A DNA stretch of 64,000 bases. It comes from Saprospiraceae bacterium. Lineage in GTDB: Bacteria > Bacteroidota > Bacteroidia > Chitinophagales > Saprospiraceae. The notes beneath the pieces were generated by a model, which was not told where the DNA came from, ran no database searches, and saw nothing but the letters and a program-made list of their open reading frames with translations. The stretch lies in NCBI GenBank assembly GCA_016711125.1, contig JADJTQ010000009.1, positions 336,191 to 400,190 on the forward strand. Direction: 5' to 3'. Below, one piece after another: positions 18,851-26,768 of this stretch. Positions within the stretch are counted from its first letter, which is position 1, and every line of letters starts with the position of its first letter. The position numbers were made by a program, and so were the translations under genes.

Positions 18851-19377
18851 TGCATTATTTCGAATTTTACGATTTGCCGGTTTCGTTTCAGATGGATTTA
18901 GATGTGCTGAAGCGCAAGTATTATGAAATCAGCCGATCGGTTCATCCCGATTTTCACACCTTGGCTTCGGAGTCTCTGCAGGAGGCGATGTTGGAAAAAT
19001 CGACGGTCAACAATCGAGCCTATAAAACACTGTCAGATTTTGATCAGCGGCTAAAATATATTCTGGACTTATTTGGTAAGTTGAAGGAAGAGGGAGAGAA
19101 CAAAGTTCCTCAGGATTTTCTAATGGAAATGATGGAGCTCAACGAGAGCTTAATGGAGCTGGAAATGGAAGCTTCAGATGAGATTAAAGGCAATTTGCTT
19201 ACCCATATTCGGCTCCTCGAGAAACAGGCTTTAAATGAAATTCAACTTATTCTTGAGGTGGCCGACGTCTCTGTTTTAACAAATGATGAATGGAACGGGA
19301 TCACTGATTATTATTTAAAGAGCCGGTATCTCAAGAGATTACTAGACAATATTAATAACATGAAAGACAACACCTAG
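18850..19377 (+). CDS. hscB: Co-chaperone HscB
   Basis: J-domain co-chaperone that hands the Fe-S scaffold to HscA. I choose the GTG at 18850, which shares its G with the rseP stop (TAGTG) and gives the family-like N-terminus HYFEFYDLPVSFQMD; a TTG at 18832 is an alternative. The J domain has HPD in SVHPDFHTL. The C-terminal oligomerisation domain holds VPQDFLMEMMELNESLMEL. About 175 residues, intact. Coupling to rseP is notable. Confidence 0.92.
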   Translation: MHYFEFYDLPVSFQMDLDVLKRKYYEISRSVHPDFHTLASESLQEAMLEKSTVNNRAYKTLSDFDQRLKYILDLFGKLKEEGENKVPQDFLMEMMELNESLMELEMEASDEIKGNLLTHIRLLEKQALNEIQLILEVADVSVLTNDEWNGITDYYLKSRYLKRLLDNINNMKDNT

Positions 19378-19597
19378 AGCTAGGGAAAAATCCTCTTAAA
19401 CTTCCATGAAACATTATCATTGATCATTATCAATGACTTGGTCTAGTTGTTCTATTTCAATCGTCGGATTATGCGTCGGAAAGTCCAATGTAAATCTAAT
19501 CAAAAATTAGAATATCTCCCAGGACCTCTGGTGATCGATGGTCTCCGGGATTGTAACCCTGTTTAACGTATCTTTCTTAGATGAGTCTCGAGAATTA

Positions 19598-20014
19598 CTA
19601 GATTTTTTTTGAGTGCTTACCCTCAGCTGGTGGGTTGTGCATTGTAAAACGGTGTTCATCGATCAACTGTAGGAGATCGAATGAACTGATAATTCCGACA
19701 ATCGAATTTTCATGCGTGACCACCAAATGGTGAATATTATTTTTGCGCATGACCTTGGCAGCAATGGAGATATCGTTGTAAGCCGGGATCTGGTAGACAT
19801 GAGGCTGAAAAATGGAGCTGACAGGAGTAGTGCCTTTCAGGCCACGTCCTAGATCACTGGAAGTGACGATGCCCAATGGTTCATTGTCACCATTGACAAT
19901 TGGAACTGCACTGATATGGTTGCGTAGCATGATTTTTCGGACATGATCAATAGTATGGTGGGGCTGAGAAGTAATGACCTGCTTAGCCATTAGGTCGGCT
20001 ATCTTAATATTCAT
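19598..20014 (-). CDS. Tandem CBS-domain protein
   Basis: The 138-residue protein consists of two CBS domains: MAKQVITSQPHHTIDHVRK..HISAVPIVNGDNEPLGIVT and the second with YNDISIAAKVMRKNNIHHLVVTH (shortened: DISIAAKVMRKNNIHHLVV) ending GIISSFDLLQLI. Such pairs bind adenine nucleotides and regulate a partner; none is evident nearby. Intact. The 220 bp before it, after hscB, contain one inverted repeat (TCATTGAT ... ATCAATGA) and nothing else I can identify. Confidence 0.9.
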   Translation of the reverse strand: MNIKIADLMAKQVITSQPHHTIDHVRKIMLRNHISAVPIVNGDNEPLGIVTSSDLGRGLKGTTPVSSIFQPHVYQIPAYNDISIAAKVMRKNNIHHLVVTHENSIVGIISSFDLLQLIDEHRFTMHNPPAEGKHSKKI

Positions 20015-20224
20015 AATTTGCTAGAGTTATTGGATCACATTATAATGGTTGCTGAATTTTAGTGGCTGGTTCAAAATCGAATTTATCTACTTGATATCGA
20101 ATGATGCAGATCACCTCAGAGAGTGATAACCGCCATTTGGTAGGTTTTCATTGGATTAAGCCATGATATGAAAAAATCGCTCCGGTCATGATTAGATTCA
20201 GTAAAATATTCTACTTTTACCACC

Positions 20225-20250
20225 CCCGACTTCGCCAAGGCTTCGTCGGG
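20225..20250. repeat. Hairpin element, family 1 copy a
   Basis: CCCGAC (20225-20230) pairs with GTCGGG (20245-20250) around a 14-nt loop TTCGCCAAGGCTTC, followed by CGGTG. A second copy at 20436 has a similar loop but a different, still perfectly paired stem. Confidence 0.7.
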
Positions 20251-20392
20251 CGGTGCCTGATTTAGATGCCGAACTGGATTTTTTTACCAGATTTTAAATC
20301 CAGCGCCAGAAAATCTAACTATTCAATGGAATAGTGCTTTAAAAATGTATTGAAAATATAGTTACTCAATGGAGTAATTCTTAAAGGTACCG

Positions 20393-20506
20393 AGCCGAAG
20401 TTACTGACGATGAATGTCAGCATTCGGCGGAATTGGTCCGCCTTCGCCGAGGCTATGGCGGACGGTGTAGCGCTGGAACGTTGTCTAGATTTTGAATCCA
20501 GCGCCA
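20393..20506 (+). pseudogene. Degraded tRNA-Leu copy interrupted by hairpins
   Basis: In order the segment contains GCCGAAGT (acceptor 5' side), GGCGGAATTGGT (D arm), TAGCGCTGGA and, further on, GAATCCAGCG, all recognisable pieces of the intact tRNA-Leu at 20550. Between them lie a CTGAC/GTCAG hairpin (20404-20420) and the family 1 hairpin at 20436-20463. I infer a duplicated tRNA gene broken by insertions. Confidence 0.5.
20436..20463. repeat. Hairpin element, family 1 copy b
   Basis: GTCCGCC (20436-20442) pairs with GGCGGAC (20457-20463) around the 14-nt loop TTCGCCGAGGCTAT and is followed by GGTG, as in copy a at 20225. Loop identity with copy a is 11 of 14. Confidence 0.7.
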
Positions 20507-20549
20507 GAAAATATAGCTACTCAATGGAGTAGTTCTTAAAATGTACCGG

Positions 20550-20633
20550 GCCGAAGTGGCGGAATTGGTAGACGCGCTGGATTCAAAATCCAGTTCTCGC
20601 AAGGGAGTGTGGGTTCGATTCCCACCTTCGGTA
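20550..20633 (+). tRNA. tRNA-Leu (anticodon CAA)
   Basis: Acceptor GCCGAAG pairs with CTTCGGT (one G-U), discriminator A. The D arm has GGCGGAATTGGTAGA, the anticodon arm CTGGA-TTCAAAA-TCCAG gives CAA, the long variable arm TCTC-GCAA-GGGA is class II, and the T arm is GTGGG-TTCGATT-CCCAC. CCA is not encoded. A rho-independent terminator follows. Confidence 0.96.
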
Positions 20634-20649
20634 CAACCAAACACTAGTT

Positions 20650-20688
20650 AAACCCTTGTGGATCAATGATTTGCAAGGGTTTTTCTTT
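20650..20688 (+). terminator. Rho-independent terminator after tRNA-Leu(CAA)
   Basis: AAACCCTTG (20650-20658) pairs perfectly with CAAGGGTTT (20674-20682), followed by TTCTTTT. It lies 17 bp after the tRNA. The 350 bp from here to the nitrilase start show no other feature I can support. Confidence 0.75.
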
Positions 20689-21041
20689 TGTGTGGGTGAC
20701 TGTAGAGTGACAGAAATTCCAGGTAATTCAGTCTGTCTAGCACCAGAAATAAGTGAATTAATTGTTAACTAACTATGCCTTGGCGAGCGAAACTTATTCG
20801 AATTTAGCTGCGTGGAAGTCATCAGGGGATCACCATTTTCTGAATAATTTGGTGAGTAATGCTTATCGAAAAAGATAGCATTGGAAACCACTCTTCCCAT
20901 GTCTCTTACAACCTGATTAATCGCCCTATTATCTCCTTTCCGATCTAATTGATGGATCATCGAACGATGCAAAATGAGATTGAGTCTATATCTTCGTTAT
21001 TTGAAAGAAATACTGACCCATCATTAATTAATAAAAGAACC

Positions 21042-21845
21042 ATGAAAATAGCTGCTGTTCAGATCGATTGTCAAGCTGGAAATACGAAGTACAATCTGCA
21101 AAAAATTACCTCTATGGTCGCTCAGGCCAAGCGCCAAGGTGCTGACCTGGTGGTTTTGCCCGAATTAGTCGATACGGGTTATGTAATGTCTGAGATGCAC
21201 AAGTGCACTATTGCACCTCATGCAGAGCTCACGATGCAGGCCCTGACCAATGCAGCCAAGGAGAACGATATTTATGTGATAGCGGGTATTGCCGAGGTCA
21301 CTGACGAAGGTTTGCATAACACAGCGGTGATTTTGGATCCTTCGGGGAGACTCATCACCAAATATCGAAAAACGCATCTCTACTTTCCTTCGGGTGAAGG
21401 TGTTTTTAATGCCGGTGATGAATTGGTCACCATCGGTATTGGAGGTTTTACCGTGGGTTTAATGATTTGTTACGACACTCGCTTTCCGGAAGTGGCAAGA
21501 GGTCTCGCCCTTCAGGGAGCAGACCTGATCATTGTGCCGACGGCATGGCCTTTCCCCAGGGTCGAACACTGGCAAATTTTAACCCGGGCCAGAGCCATCG
21601 AAAATCAGTGTTATCTGGTTGGTGCCAACCGGGTAGGGATAGATGGGGCTGCAATATTTTGTGGTAATAGCCGGATCATTGACCCACATGGTGTCGTGAT
21701 CGCATCAGCGGCGGAAGATCAGGAGGAGATCATCTATGCGGACATAAGCCACGAAAAGGTTGAATTTATCCGAAACCGCATGCCGGTATTTGAGCACCGG
21801 AGACCGGACGTGTATTCGACGGTTGAAAAAAAATTGGACCGTTAA
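21042..21845 (+). CDS. Carbon-nitrogen hydrolase (nitrilase superfamily)
   Basis: Amidase-type hydrolase with the E-K-C triad: Glu in VVLPELVDTGY, Lys in KYRKTHLYFP, Cys in MICYDTRFPE. I choose the ATG at 21042 (MKIAAVQIDCQAG), the normal family start; the frame is open back to 20949, but those 31 residues are unlike the family. About 267 residues. The substrate is not predictable; omega-amidase or a carbamoyl hydrolase are possible. It converges on the sigma factor gene. Confidence 0.92.
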   Translation: MKIAAVQIDCQAGNTKYNLQKITSMVAQAKRQGADLVVLPELVDTGYVMSEMHKCTIAPHAELTMQALTNAAKENDIYVIAGIAEVTDEGLHNTAVILDPSGRLITKYRKTHLYFPSGEGVFNAGDELVTIGIGGFTVGLMICYDTRFPEVARGLALQGADLIIVPTAWPFPRVEHWQILTRARAIENQCYLVGANRVGIDGAAIFCGNSRIIDPHGVVIASAAEDQEEIIYADISHEKVEFIRNRMPVFEHRRPDVYSTVEKKLDR

Positions 21846-21864
21846 TCAAAGTCGCAGTATATAC

Positions 21865-22542
21865 TCATATGGCAGGCATATTTAATTGCCGGATAATCTG
21901 CATCACTCTGTAAGTTATTCCGTCGCACCGCTCATTGCCAAATTCAAAAAGGGCATTTTGATGAATTGCTGGCACGAGTCGGTTTTTCAATAAAAGTCTG
22001 GCTCTATGTAGTCTAGTTCGGACATTTTCCTCAGTAATATCCAGACAACTAGCGATGTCCATGGACTTCATCTGGTTAAAATGCCACAACATAAAGACTT
22101 CTCTGTATTTGACCGGGAGGGCATCGATCAGGCGTTCAAGTTGCAGTTTTGTTTCAAGTGAGATCATCTTTTCCTCAGGATTAATTGATGTTTCCATAAA
22201 TGGATTATTTAGATGAATATAGTCTGATACGGGTTGAAAAAATGCGGATACTTTTTTTCGTTCCCTAAGATGCATTAGAGCCTTATTGATGCCGATCCTG
22301 GTTATCCAGGTTGCAAATGAAGCCTTACGATTAAATCCCCTCAAGTGCTCAAAACAACTTAAATAAGTTTCTTGCATAAGGTCTTCTACATCGGTTTCAT
22401 CCCGAACATAGATTCGGATGATGCGGAACAATCGCTGATTATATCTTCGAATCAATAGCTCAAAATGCTGATGTTTTCCGGCTAAAATCTGATCGATAAT
22501 CGCCAAATCAGATACCTCGGATTCTATATCTACTCTGTTCAT
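21865..22542 (-). CDS. ECF-type RNA polymerase sigma factor
   Basis: The 225-residue protein has region 2 (RYNQRLFRIIRIYVRDETD..DLMQETYLSCFEHL) and region 4 with a helix-turn-helix (LPVKYREVFMLWHF, DIASCLDITEENVRTRLHRAR). It resembles the SigW/RpoE-like group that drives envelope or stress regulons. No anti-sigma gene is adjacent. Next upstream gene, in the same direction, is the haloperoxidase. Confidence 0.92.
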   Translation of the reverse strand: MNRVDIESEVSDLAIIDQILAGKHQHFELLIRRYNQRLFRIIRIYVRDETDVEDLMQETYLSCFEHLRGFNRKASFATWITRIGINKALMHLRERKKVSAFFQPVSDYIHLNNPFMETSINPEEKMISLETKLQLERLIDALPVKYREVFMLWHFNQMKSMDIASCLDITEENVRTRLHRARLLLKNRLVPAIHQNALFEFGNERCDGITYRVMQIIRQLNMPAI

Positions 22543-22651
22543 TCGCTGAATCTTATTTGTTTTACTTTCGTTCCTAAATCGACTATTTGCAACCGGACTT
22601 CAATTTCATCTCTATGGGAACGCGTTATTCATCCTTTGAAATATACGGTGA

Positions 22652-22680
22652 CTGGGCGTGACCATCATTATCACGCCCAG
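22652..22680. terminator. Strong hairpin between haloperoxidase and sigma factor genes
   Basis: CTGGGCGTG (22652-22660) pairs perfectly with CACGCCCAG (22672-22680) over an 11-nt loop. It lies 40 bp past the haloperoxidase stop. A T run follows only on the + side (six bases later), so as a terminator on the - strand it would be atypical; it may be an mRNA 3' stabiliser or a regulatory site for the sigma gene. Confidence 0.45.
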
Positions 22681-22721
22681 CGTAAGTTTTTCCATGGGTC
22701 TCTCTTTAAAGTAAGAGTCCA

Positions 22722-24088
22722 TTACTTCCAGGGTAATGACAAAATTCTGGATCCTATGCGACCACCCAGATCCAAACCGGCTTCTGAATCGACCAGGAAA
22801 TGAACCCCCAAAGGAACTCTGCTATAGGCGTTTTCCTCAGCCATCTCTTTAAATGAATGAAAAGACCGTGGGTTGCCTCTGAATTCTTTCCTGCCCTCAT
22901 GACTGCGATCTGTAAAACGAAACTCGGGACCAAATGTATTTTCCAGAATGACCGCAGCAGCACCGAAAAGGTCGCATGTCCTGAGGGGTAGGTGGGAAAA
23001 CTGGGTGTATAATAACCACCAGAGCCATCAGGGCACATAACGGTATTCCAATTGGGTTCGTCAAAATACAATCTTATGTAATCAATCGGTCGAACGCAAT
23101 TATATTTGTATTTCTCCTGCCAGCATTTGATACCGGCATCAGCAAGTGCCATACTCACTTTGGTATAAAGTGCTATTCCGTCACTGAGATTAAGATTTTG
23201 CCCTGATAAGACCTGGTTGGTGATACTGAGCCAGCGTCCCGCAGGACTAAAAGTCAGGATGGGGCAATCGTCACTCCAGAATTCAGCAATCCAATAATCT
23301 TCTTCTTTTGTCCCCGTCTTTACCTCATTTACCAATGCACGGGTAAAGTCAGCCTCCTGGTACAGTTGAGAGGTAGGAGAAATATCAAAGGGAGGTGGGG
23401 GCGGCACCACTTCATCGCCACCTGCTGCAAATGTTCGTACTTTGCCCCAATGCGGAAGTAAGGCAGGTGCGAAATCAGGGTAGGTGGGCTTCCATAAGCC
23501 ATCCCCAGTAGGAGGGAAATAGCGATGATCCGTATTTTTGAGATAGCCTTCATGGCCCCATTGATCTTTGCTTGACCATTGGAATACAGCTTCTGCCACT
23601 GAATAGCCATAGACCAGCGAGCGCTGAAATACATCCGGATCAGTAGAAGTCTCTAACTTTGCCCGTAAAGCGCCACTAACCTCCAGCATACGAAATTGCT
23701 GTTCCGCAGGTGCTACAGGAAAAAACAACTCGAAGGCTCTTTCATAGGCCGCATGCACACAGACCTCCCAATTATATAAAGCATCGTTATCAGCGGGAGA
23801 AATAACAAGATCATCATAATGGGAAGTCAGTGAACGATATCGGTATGCACTACCTCCAACCATCGCTTCATATGCGCTCAGATTAATATAGGCCATGTTT
23901 CTCCCGGAAACAGGAGGTTTATAACCAGGAGTAAATCGCTCAACTTCAAGATAAAGTTGATTCCAGATCAAGGGAATTTTTGAAGAATAGGAATCGGCTG
24001 GGATCTCCAGGTTTACGCTATCCTTTTGGCATCCTGTATGCACAAGGAAGAGCACAAATGTAAATGTAATAAGTCTTTTCATGTTCAC
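22722..24088 (-). CDS. Vanadium-dependent haloperoxidase-type PAP2 protein, frameshifted
   Basis: PAP2/vanadium chloroperoxidase fold, exported as a lipoprotein (lipobox VHTGC). Vanadate/phosphate-site segments are the Lys region CWQEKYKYNCVRP, the core SFPTYPSGHATFS, and, after correcting a one-base deletion just beyond ATFS, FGAAAVILENTFG and RVPLGVHFLVDSEAG, which supplies the third motif (R-x3-GVHF). Uncorrected, the frame ends at 22754 and loses that motif; corrected it ends at 22722. Oxidase versus phosphatase activity cannot be decided. It is preceded, in the same direction, by a small lipoprotein. Confidence 0.85.
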
Positions 24089-24109
24089 AGATTTATTGGA
24101 TTGAATAAT

Positions 24110-24613
24110 TTAATAGGATTTTTGATTGCAAGGCTCTCGAACGATGTCCGCATAGCGGCTTCGTGCCCTTTTTATCGTCTCGAAATCTCCCCCTCCGATC
24201 AGACCGATGATTTCCATACGTTGTAATTCCAGTTGTTTGATCTCATCGCGTATTTGAGTGACCTGAAGGGCACTTTGGAAATCATATTGTTCAGCATCAT
24301 CCACAGCATCTTTGACCTCTACTGTAAGATTGTTATATCTCTCAAACATGCGAATCAAAGGAGCATTTTTCACTGCCAGCATATTCCTGCGTTCTTCCAG
24401 GGGCATATCTTTAGGTAAATGATTCTCCAATAATGCATTAAGAGAGGTCCAATGCGTCTCGACGCTATCCTCCAGTCGGGATAGCTGGCAGGCGAGATCC
24501 CGATGCTTAAGAGCCAGGACATCTAGCTGGCCAGTGGACTTGGATTGGCAGGCAAGAAGGATTACCACACCAAAGGTGGTCGCTAGAATGATTTTAATAG
24601 TTTGAATGTGCAT
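24110..24613 (-). CDS. Helical lipoprotein, unknown function
   Basis: The 167-residue protein has a lipoprotein signal (VVILLACQS, Cys22) and a mature part that is almost all helix, with heptad-like stretches (LALKHRDLACQLSRLEDSV, QIRDEIKQLELQRMEII). No family recognised. It lies 21 bp upstream of the haloperoxidase, so the two may form an operon. Confidence 0.6.
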   Translation of the reverse strand: MHIQTIKIILATTFGVVILLACQSKSTGQLDVLALKHRDLACQLSRLEDSVETHWTSLNALLENHLPKDMPLEERRNMLAVKNAPLIRMFERYNNLTVEVKDAVDDAEQYDFQSALQVTQIRDEIKQLELQRMEIIGLIGGGDFETIKRARSRYADIVREPCNQKSY

Positions 24614-24776
24614 CGAGAAATTTGTAATTTCTGATTAGATGCAGGAGGTTACAAACCGTTACAGAAATTGCATAATATTTCTCCGGAGTAATGAGTTCAC
24701 GATCCTGAACTTTTGGCAGACAGCCAGAAATAAGATTTTTCGGGAATACATTTTTTTGTAAACTTGCATACCCTCG

Positions 24777-24860
24777 GCCGCAGTGGTGGAATTGGTAGAC
24801 ACGCACGTTTCAGGGGCGTGTGGCCTTACGGATGTACGAGTTCGAGTCTCGTCTGCGGCA
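24777..24860 (+). tRNA. tRNA-Leu (anticodon CAG)
   Basis: Acceptor GCCGCAG pairs with CTGCGGC, discriminator A. D arm AATTGGTAGA, anticodon arm CACGT-TTCAGGG-GCGTG giving CAG, long class II variable arm, T arm ACGAG-TTCGAGT-CTCGT. CCA not encoded. Confidence 0.96.
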
Positions 24861-24941
24861 CTTTCTTTATTCGGGGGCAGAATTTAGTTTCCTATATTTT
24901 CTCTTACCTTGTAGATTTATATCATCAAATTAACTAGCAGA

Positions 24942-25430
24942 ATGACCAAGTTGCATCTTATCGCGAGATTTAAAATCCATACCGGACAAATCGAAGCATT
25001 TAAAAAACTTTCTGATCAGTGCACTGCAATCGTGAATGAAAAAGAAAAAGGCAAGGGTAATCTGCTTTATGAGTGGTTTCTCAATGAGCAGATTTCAGAA
25101 GGTGTCGCCGTTGAAACATATGCTGACTCGGGTGCTCTTTTAACCCACATGGGCAATGTAGGAGCAGCATTGGGTGAAATCATGCAAATTAGTGATTTTT
25201 CCGGCGAATTATTTGGCAATCCTTCTACCCAACTTCAGGAGGCCGCCAGTGGTTTGCCGATTACGGTTTTCCTTTTCTGGGAGGAATGCGATAAAATTGC
25301 CAAGCTATTTCAATACGAGAGCATGGTAGCGGAGATAATTTACCTCCTATCATATTTTGATAAATCGATGTTAAAGGTTAAGATGAAAAGTTTATCTGGT
25401 TCTTGCGTATTTATAGTGGGTGGATTTTAG
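24942..25430 (+). CDS. ABM-family (antibiotic biosynthesis monooxygenase fold) protein
   Basis: Residues 1-115 fit a ferredoxin-like ABM/quinol-monooxygenase fold: HLIARFKIHTGQIEAFKKL, GNLLYEWFLNEQ, VETYADSGALLTHM. After GLPITVFLFWEE the remaining ~45 residues look unlike the family and may result from a frameshift, as elsewhere in this window. It starts 81 bp after tRNA-Leu(CAG). Catalytic function uncertain. Confidence 0.65.
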   Translation: MTKLHLIARFKIHTGQIEAFKKLSDQCTAIVNEKEKGKGNLLYEWFLNEQISEGVAVETYADSGALLTHMGNVGAALGEIMQISDFSGELFGNPSTQLQEAASGLPITVFLFWEECDKIAKLFQYESMVAEIIYLLSYFDKSMLKVKMKSLSGSCVFIVGGF

Positions 25431-25450
25431 ACTATTTATCTTTCTTCAAA

Positions 25451-25515
25451 GCCGCAGAATGTAAATTCTGCTCTCTCTTGTCGAGTAAGAGAGAGGAAGA
25501 TCTACATCTTCCGGC
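25451..25515. repeat. Cloverleaf-like element of three adjacent hairpins
   Basis: Hairpin 1 GCAGAAT-gtaa-ATTCTGC (25454-25471), hairpin 2 CTCTCTCTT-gtcgagt-AAGAGAGAG (25471-25495), hairpin 3 GGAAGAT-ctac-ATCTTCC (25495-25512). The whole is enclosed by GCC (25451) and GGC (25515). Hairpins abut with no spacer. Related sequences around AGAATGTAA-TTCT occur on the opposite strand near 44200 and 44390. Confidence 0.75.
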
Positions 25516-25725
25516 ACTAATAAAAATAGAAATAACAGTTTACCCACTAAATATGAGCAAGAACCATTTATTTTAATGAGCAGGAGTATATAGATGCACC
25601 TATCTCATTGCAACCCCGATAAAGCGAAAACATAGAGAACCGCTGTACCATATCTTTGATATCCTTGGTGTTTCATAATGGTAAAATATCATCTCTTGCG
25701 GGAGTCTAATTTAGCCAGTCCCAAT

Positions 25726-26751
25726 TCAATATTGATTAAAAGCTTGCTTGATGAATTCAACTGAATGATCATGTTGTAGCGAGAGCATTAACAAAATGCG
25801 GGCTTTATTGGCAGGTAAATCGTGTGCATAAACAACTGACAAATGAGGATTCGGATTTCCGATTATCCGACCCTGAGGCACTTTGCTGGCGATCACCACC
25901 GGTATCTTTTTAGTTAATCTATGCAAACCTTCTTCGGCACCTTTGCTAAGGCGGCCACCGGCAAAGGATTGAAAAACGAAACCATCTAAATTCCGGGTAC
26001 CAAAATAATCTAAAATAGTGGCATCAAAACCTGTGAAATCCGAAATCAATTCTACTCTTGGCAGAGTGTGGATCTGCATAATATCAAAGGAGGTTTGCAA
26101 GGTATGAGGATGCGTTAATTTTCGATAAAATAAAATGCGATCCGGGTCTACGACACCCAGGTATCCAAATCCGGTTGATTGAAAAGTTTCCGGTCGCCGA
26201 TTGTCCGTTTTCCAGGCATCCCGAGCTGAAAGTATATTTTCATTCATCACCAAAAGAACTCCCTGGTCGATGGCGGCACTATCAACTGCCAGACGAACAG
26301 CATTGATTAAATTAGCTGGTCCATCAGCTGAAACTTCGTCGGAAGTCTTCATGGCTCCGGTCAAAATGACTGGTCGTCTATCCTTGACAGTGAGGTGAAG
26401 AAAAAAGGCGGTTTCTTCCATCGAATCGGTGCCATGTGTCACCACAATTCCAGAAAGATTTGCATCATTCCTAAATAATTCATTTATTTTTTTAGCTAAA
26501 CTTAACCAGTGATCCGGAGTTATTTTTGACGAACCAATTTGAGAAAATTCGATGACCTCAATTTCGGCATGATCGAGTAGTTGTGGTACCGCCTGTACCA
26601 AAGCATGCCCAGCTACCATGGGCGCTTCCACGCGGCTGGCAATGGTGCCTCCAGTGGTGATAATGATGATTTTCGGCTTATTTTGACCCTGCATCATAGG
26701 TGACATGAAAATGACCATAGAAACCAAGAAATAAACCTTTCGAAGAGTCAA
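25726..26751 (-). CDS. L-asparaginase, periplasmic type
   Basis: Hydrolyses asparagine to aspartate and ammonia. The 341-residue protein has a signal peptide (KVYFLVSMVIFMSPMMQGQ), the first catalytic motif IIITTGGTIAS, the second VVTHGTDSMEETAF, and LTGAMKTSDEVSADGP. Type II-like because of export. Frame intact. It follows the Asp-box protein in the same direction by 17 bp. Confidence 0.95.
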   Translation of the reverse strand: MTLRKVYFLVSMVIFMSPMMQGQNKPKIIIITTGGTIASRVEAPMVAGHALVQAVPQLLDHAEIEVIEFSQIGSSKITPDHWLSLAKKINELFRNDANLSGIVVTHGTDSMEETAFFLHLTVKDRRPVILTGAMKTSDEVSADGPANLINAVRLAVDSAAIDQGVLLVMNENILSARDAWKTDNRRPETFQSTGFGYLGVVDPDRILFYRKLTHPHTLQTSFDIMQIHTLPRVELISDFTGFDATILDYFGTRNLDGFVFQSFAGGRLSKGAEEGLHRLTKKIPVVIASKVPQGRIIGNPNPHLSVVYAHDLPANKARILLMLSLQHDHSVEFIKQAFNQY

Positions 26752-26768
26752 CTCCGTTACTCCTGTTT

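Larger units (their letters stand above)
20319..20532. repeat. Three hairpins with co-varying stems and invariant AATG loop
   Basis: Copies: CTATTC-AATG-GAATAG (20319-20334), TTACTC-AATG-GAGTAA (20362-20377), CTACTC-AATG-GAGTAG (20517-20532). Differences between stems are matched on the other arm, while the loop never changes. Copies 1 and 3 share the upstream phrase ATCCAGCGCCAGAAAAT, and copies 2 and 3 share the downstream TTCTTAAA and a GCCGAAG, which is also the 5' end of the adjacent tRNA-Leu. Confidence 0.8.

Noticed and set aside
20453..20644. Open frame on the - strand with GGNRTHTPLRELDFESSAS
   Set aside because: It is the antisense of tRNA-Leu(CAA); this peptide is a well-known false protein produced by translating tRNA-Leu genes backwards.
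20769..20972. 67-residue - strand open frame (DNRAINQVVRDMGRVV)
   Set aside because: Composition is not implausible for a gene fragment, but I recognise no family and there is no start or operon context, so not called.
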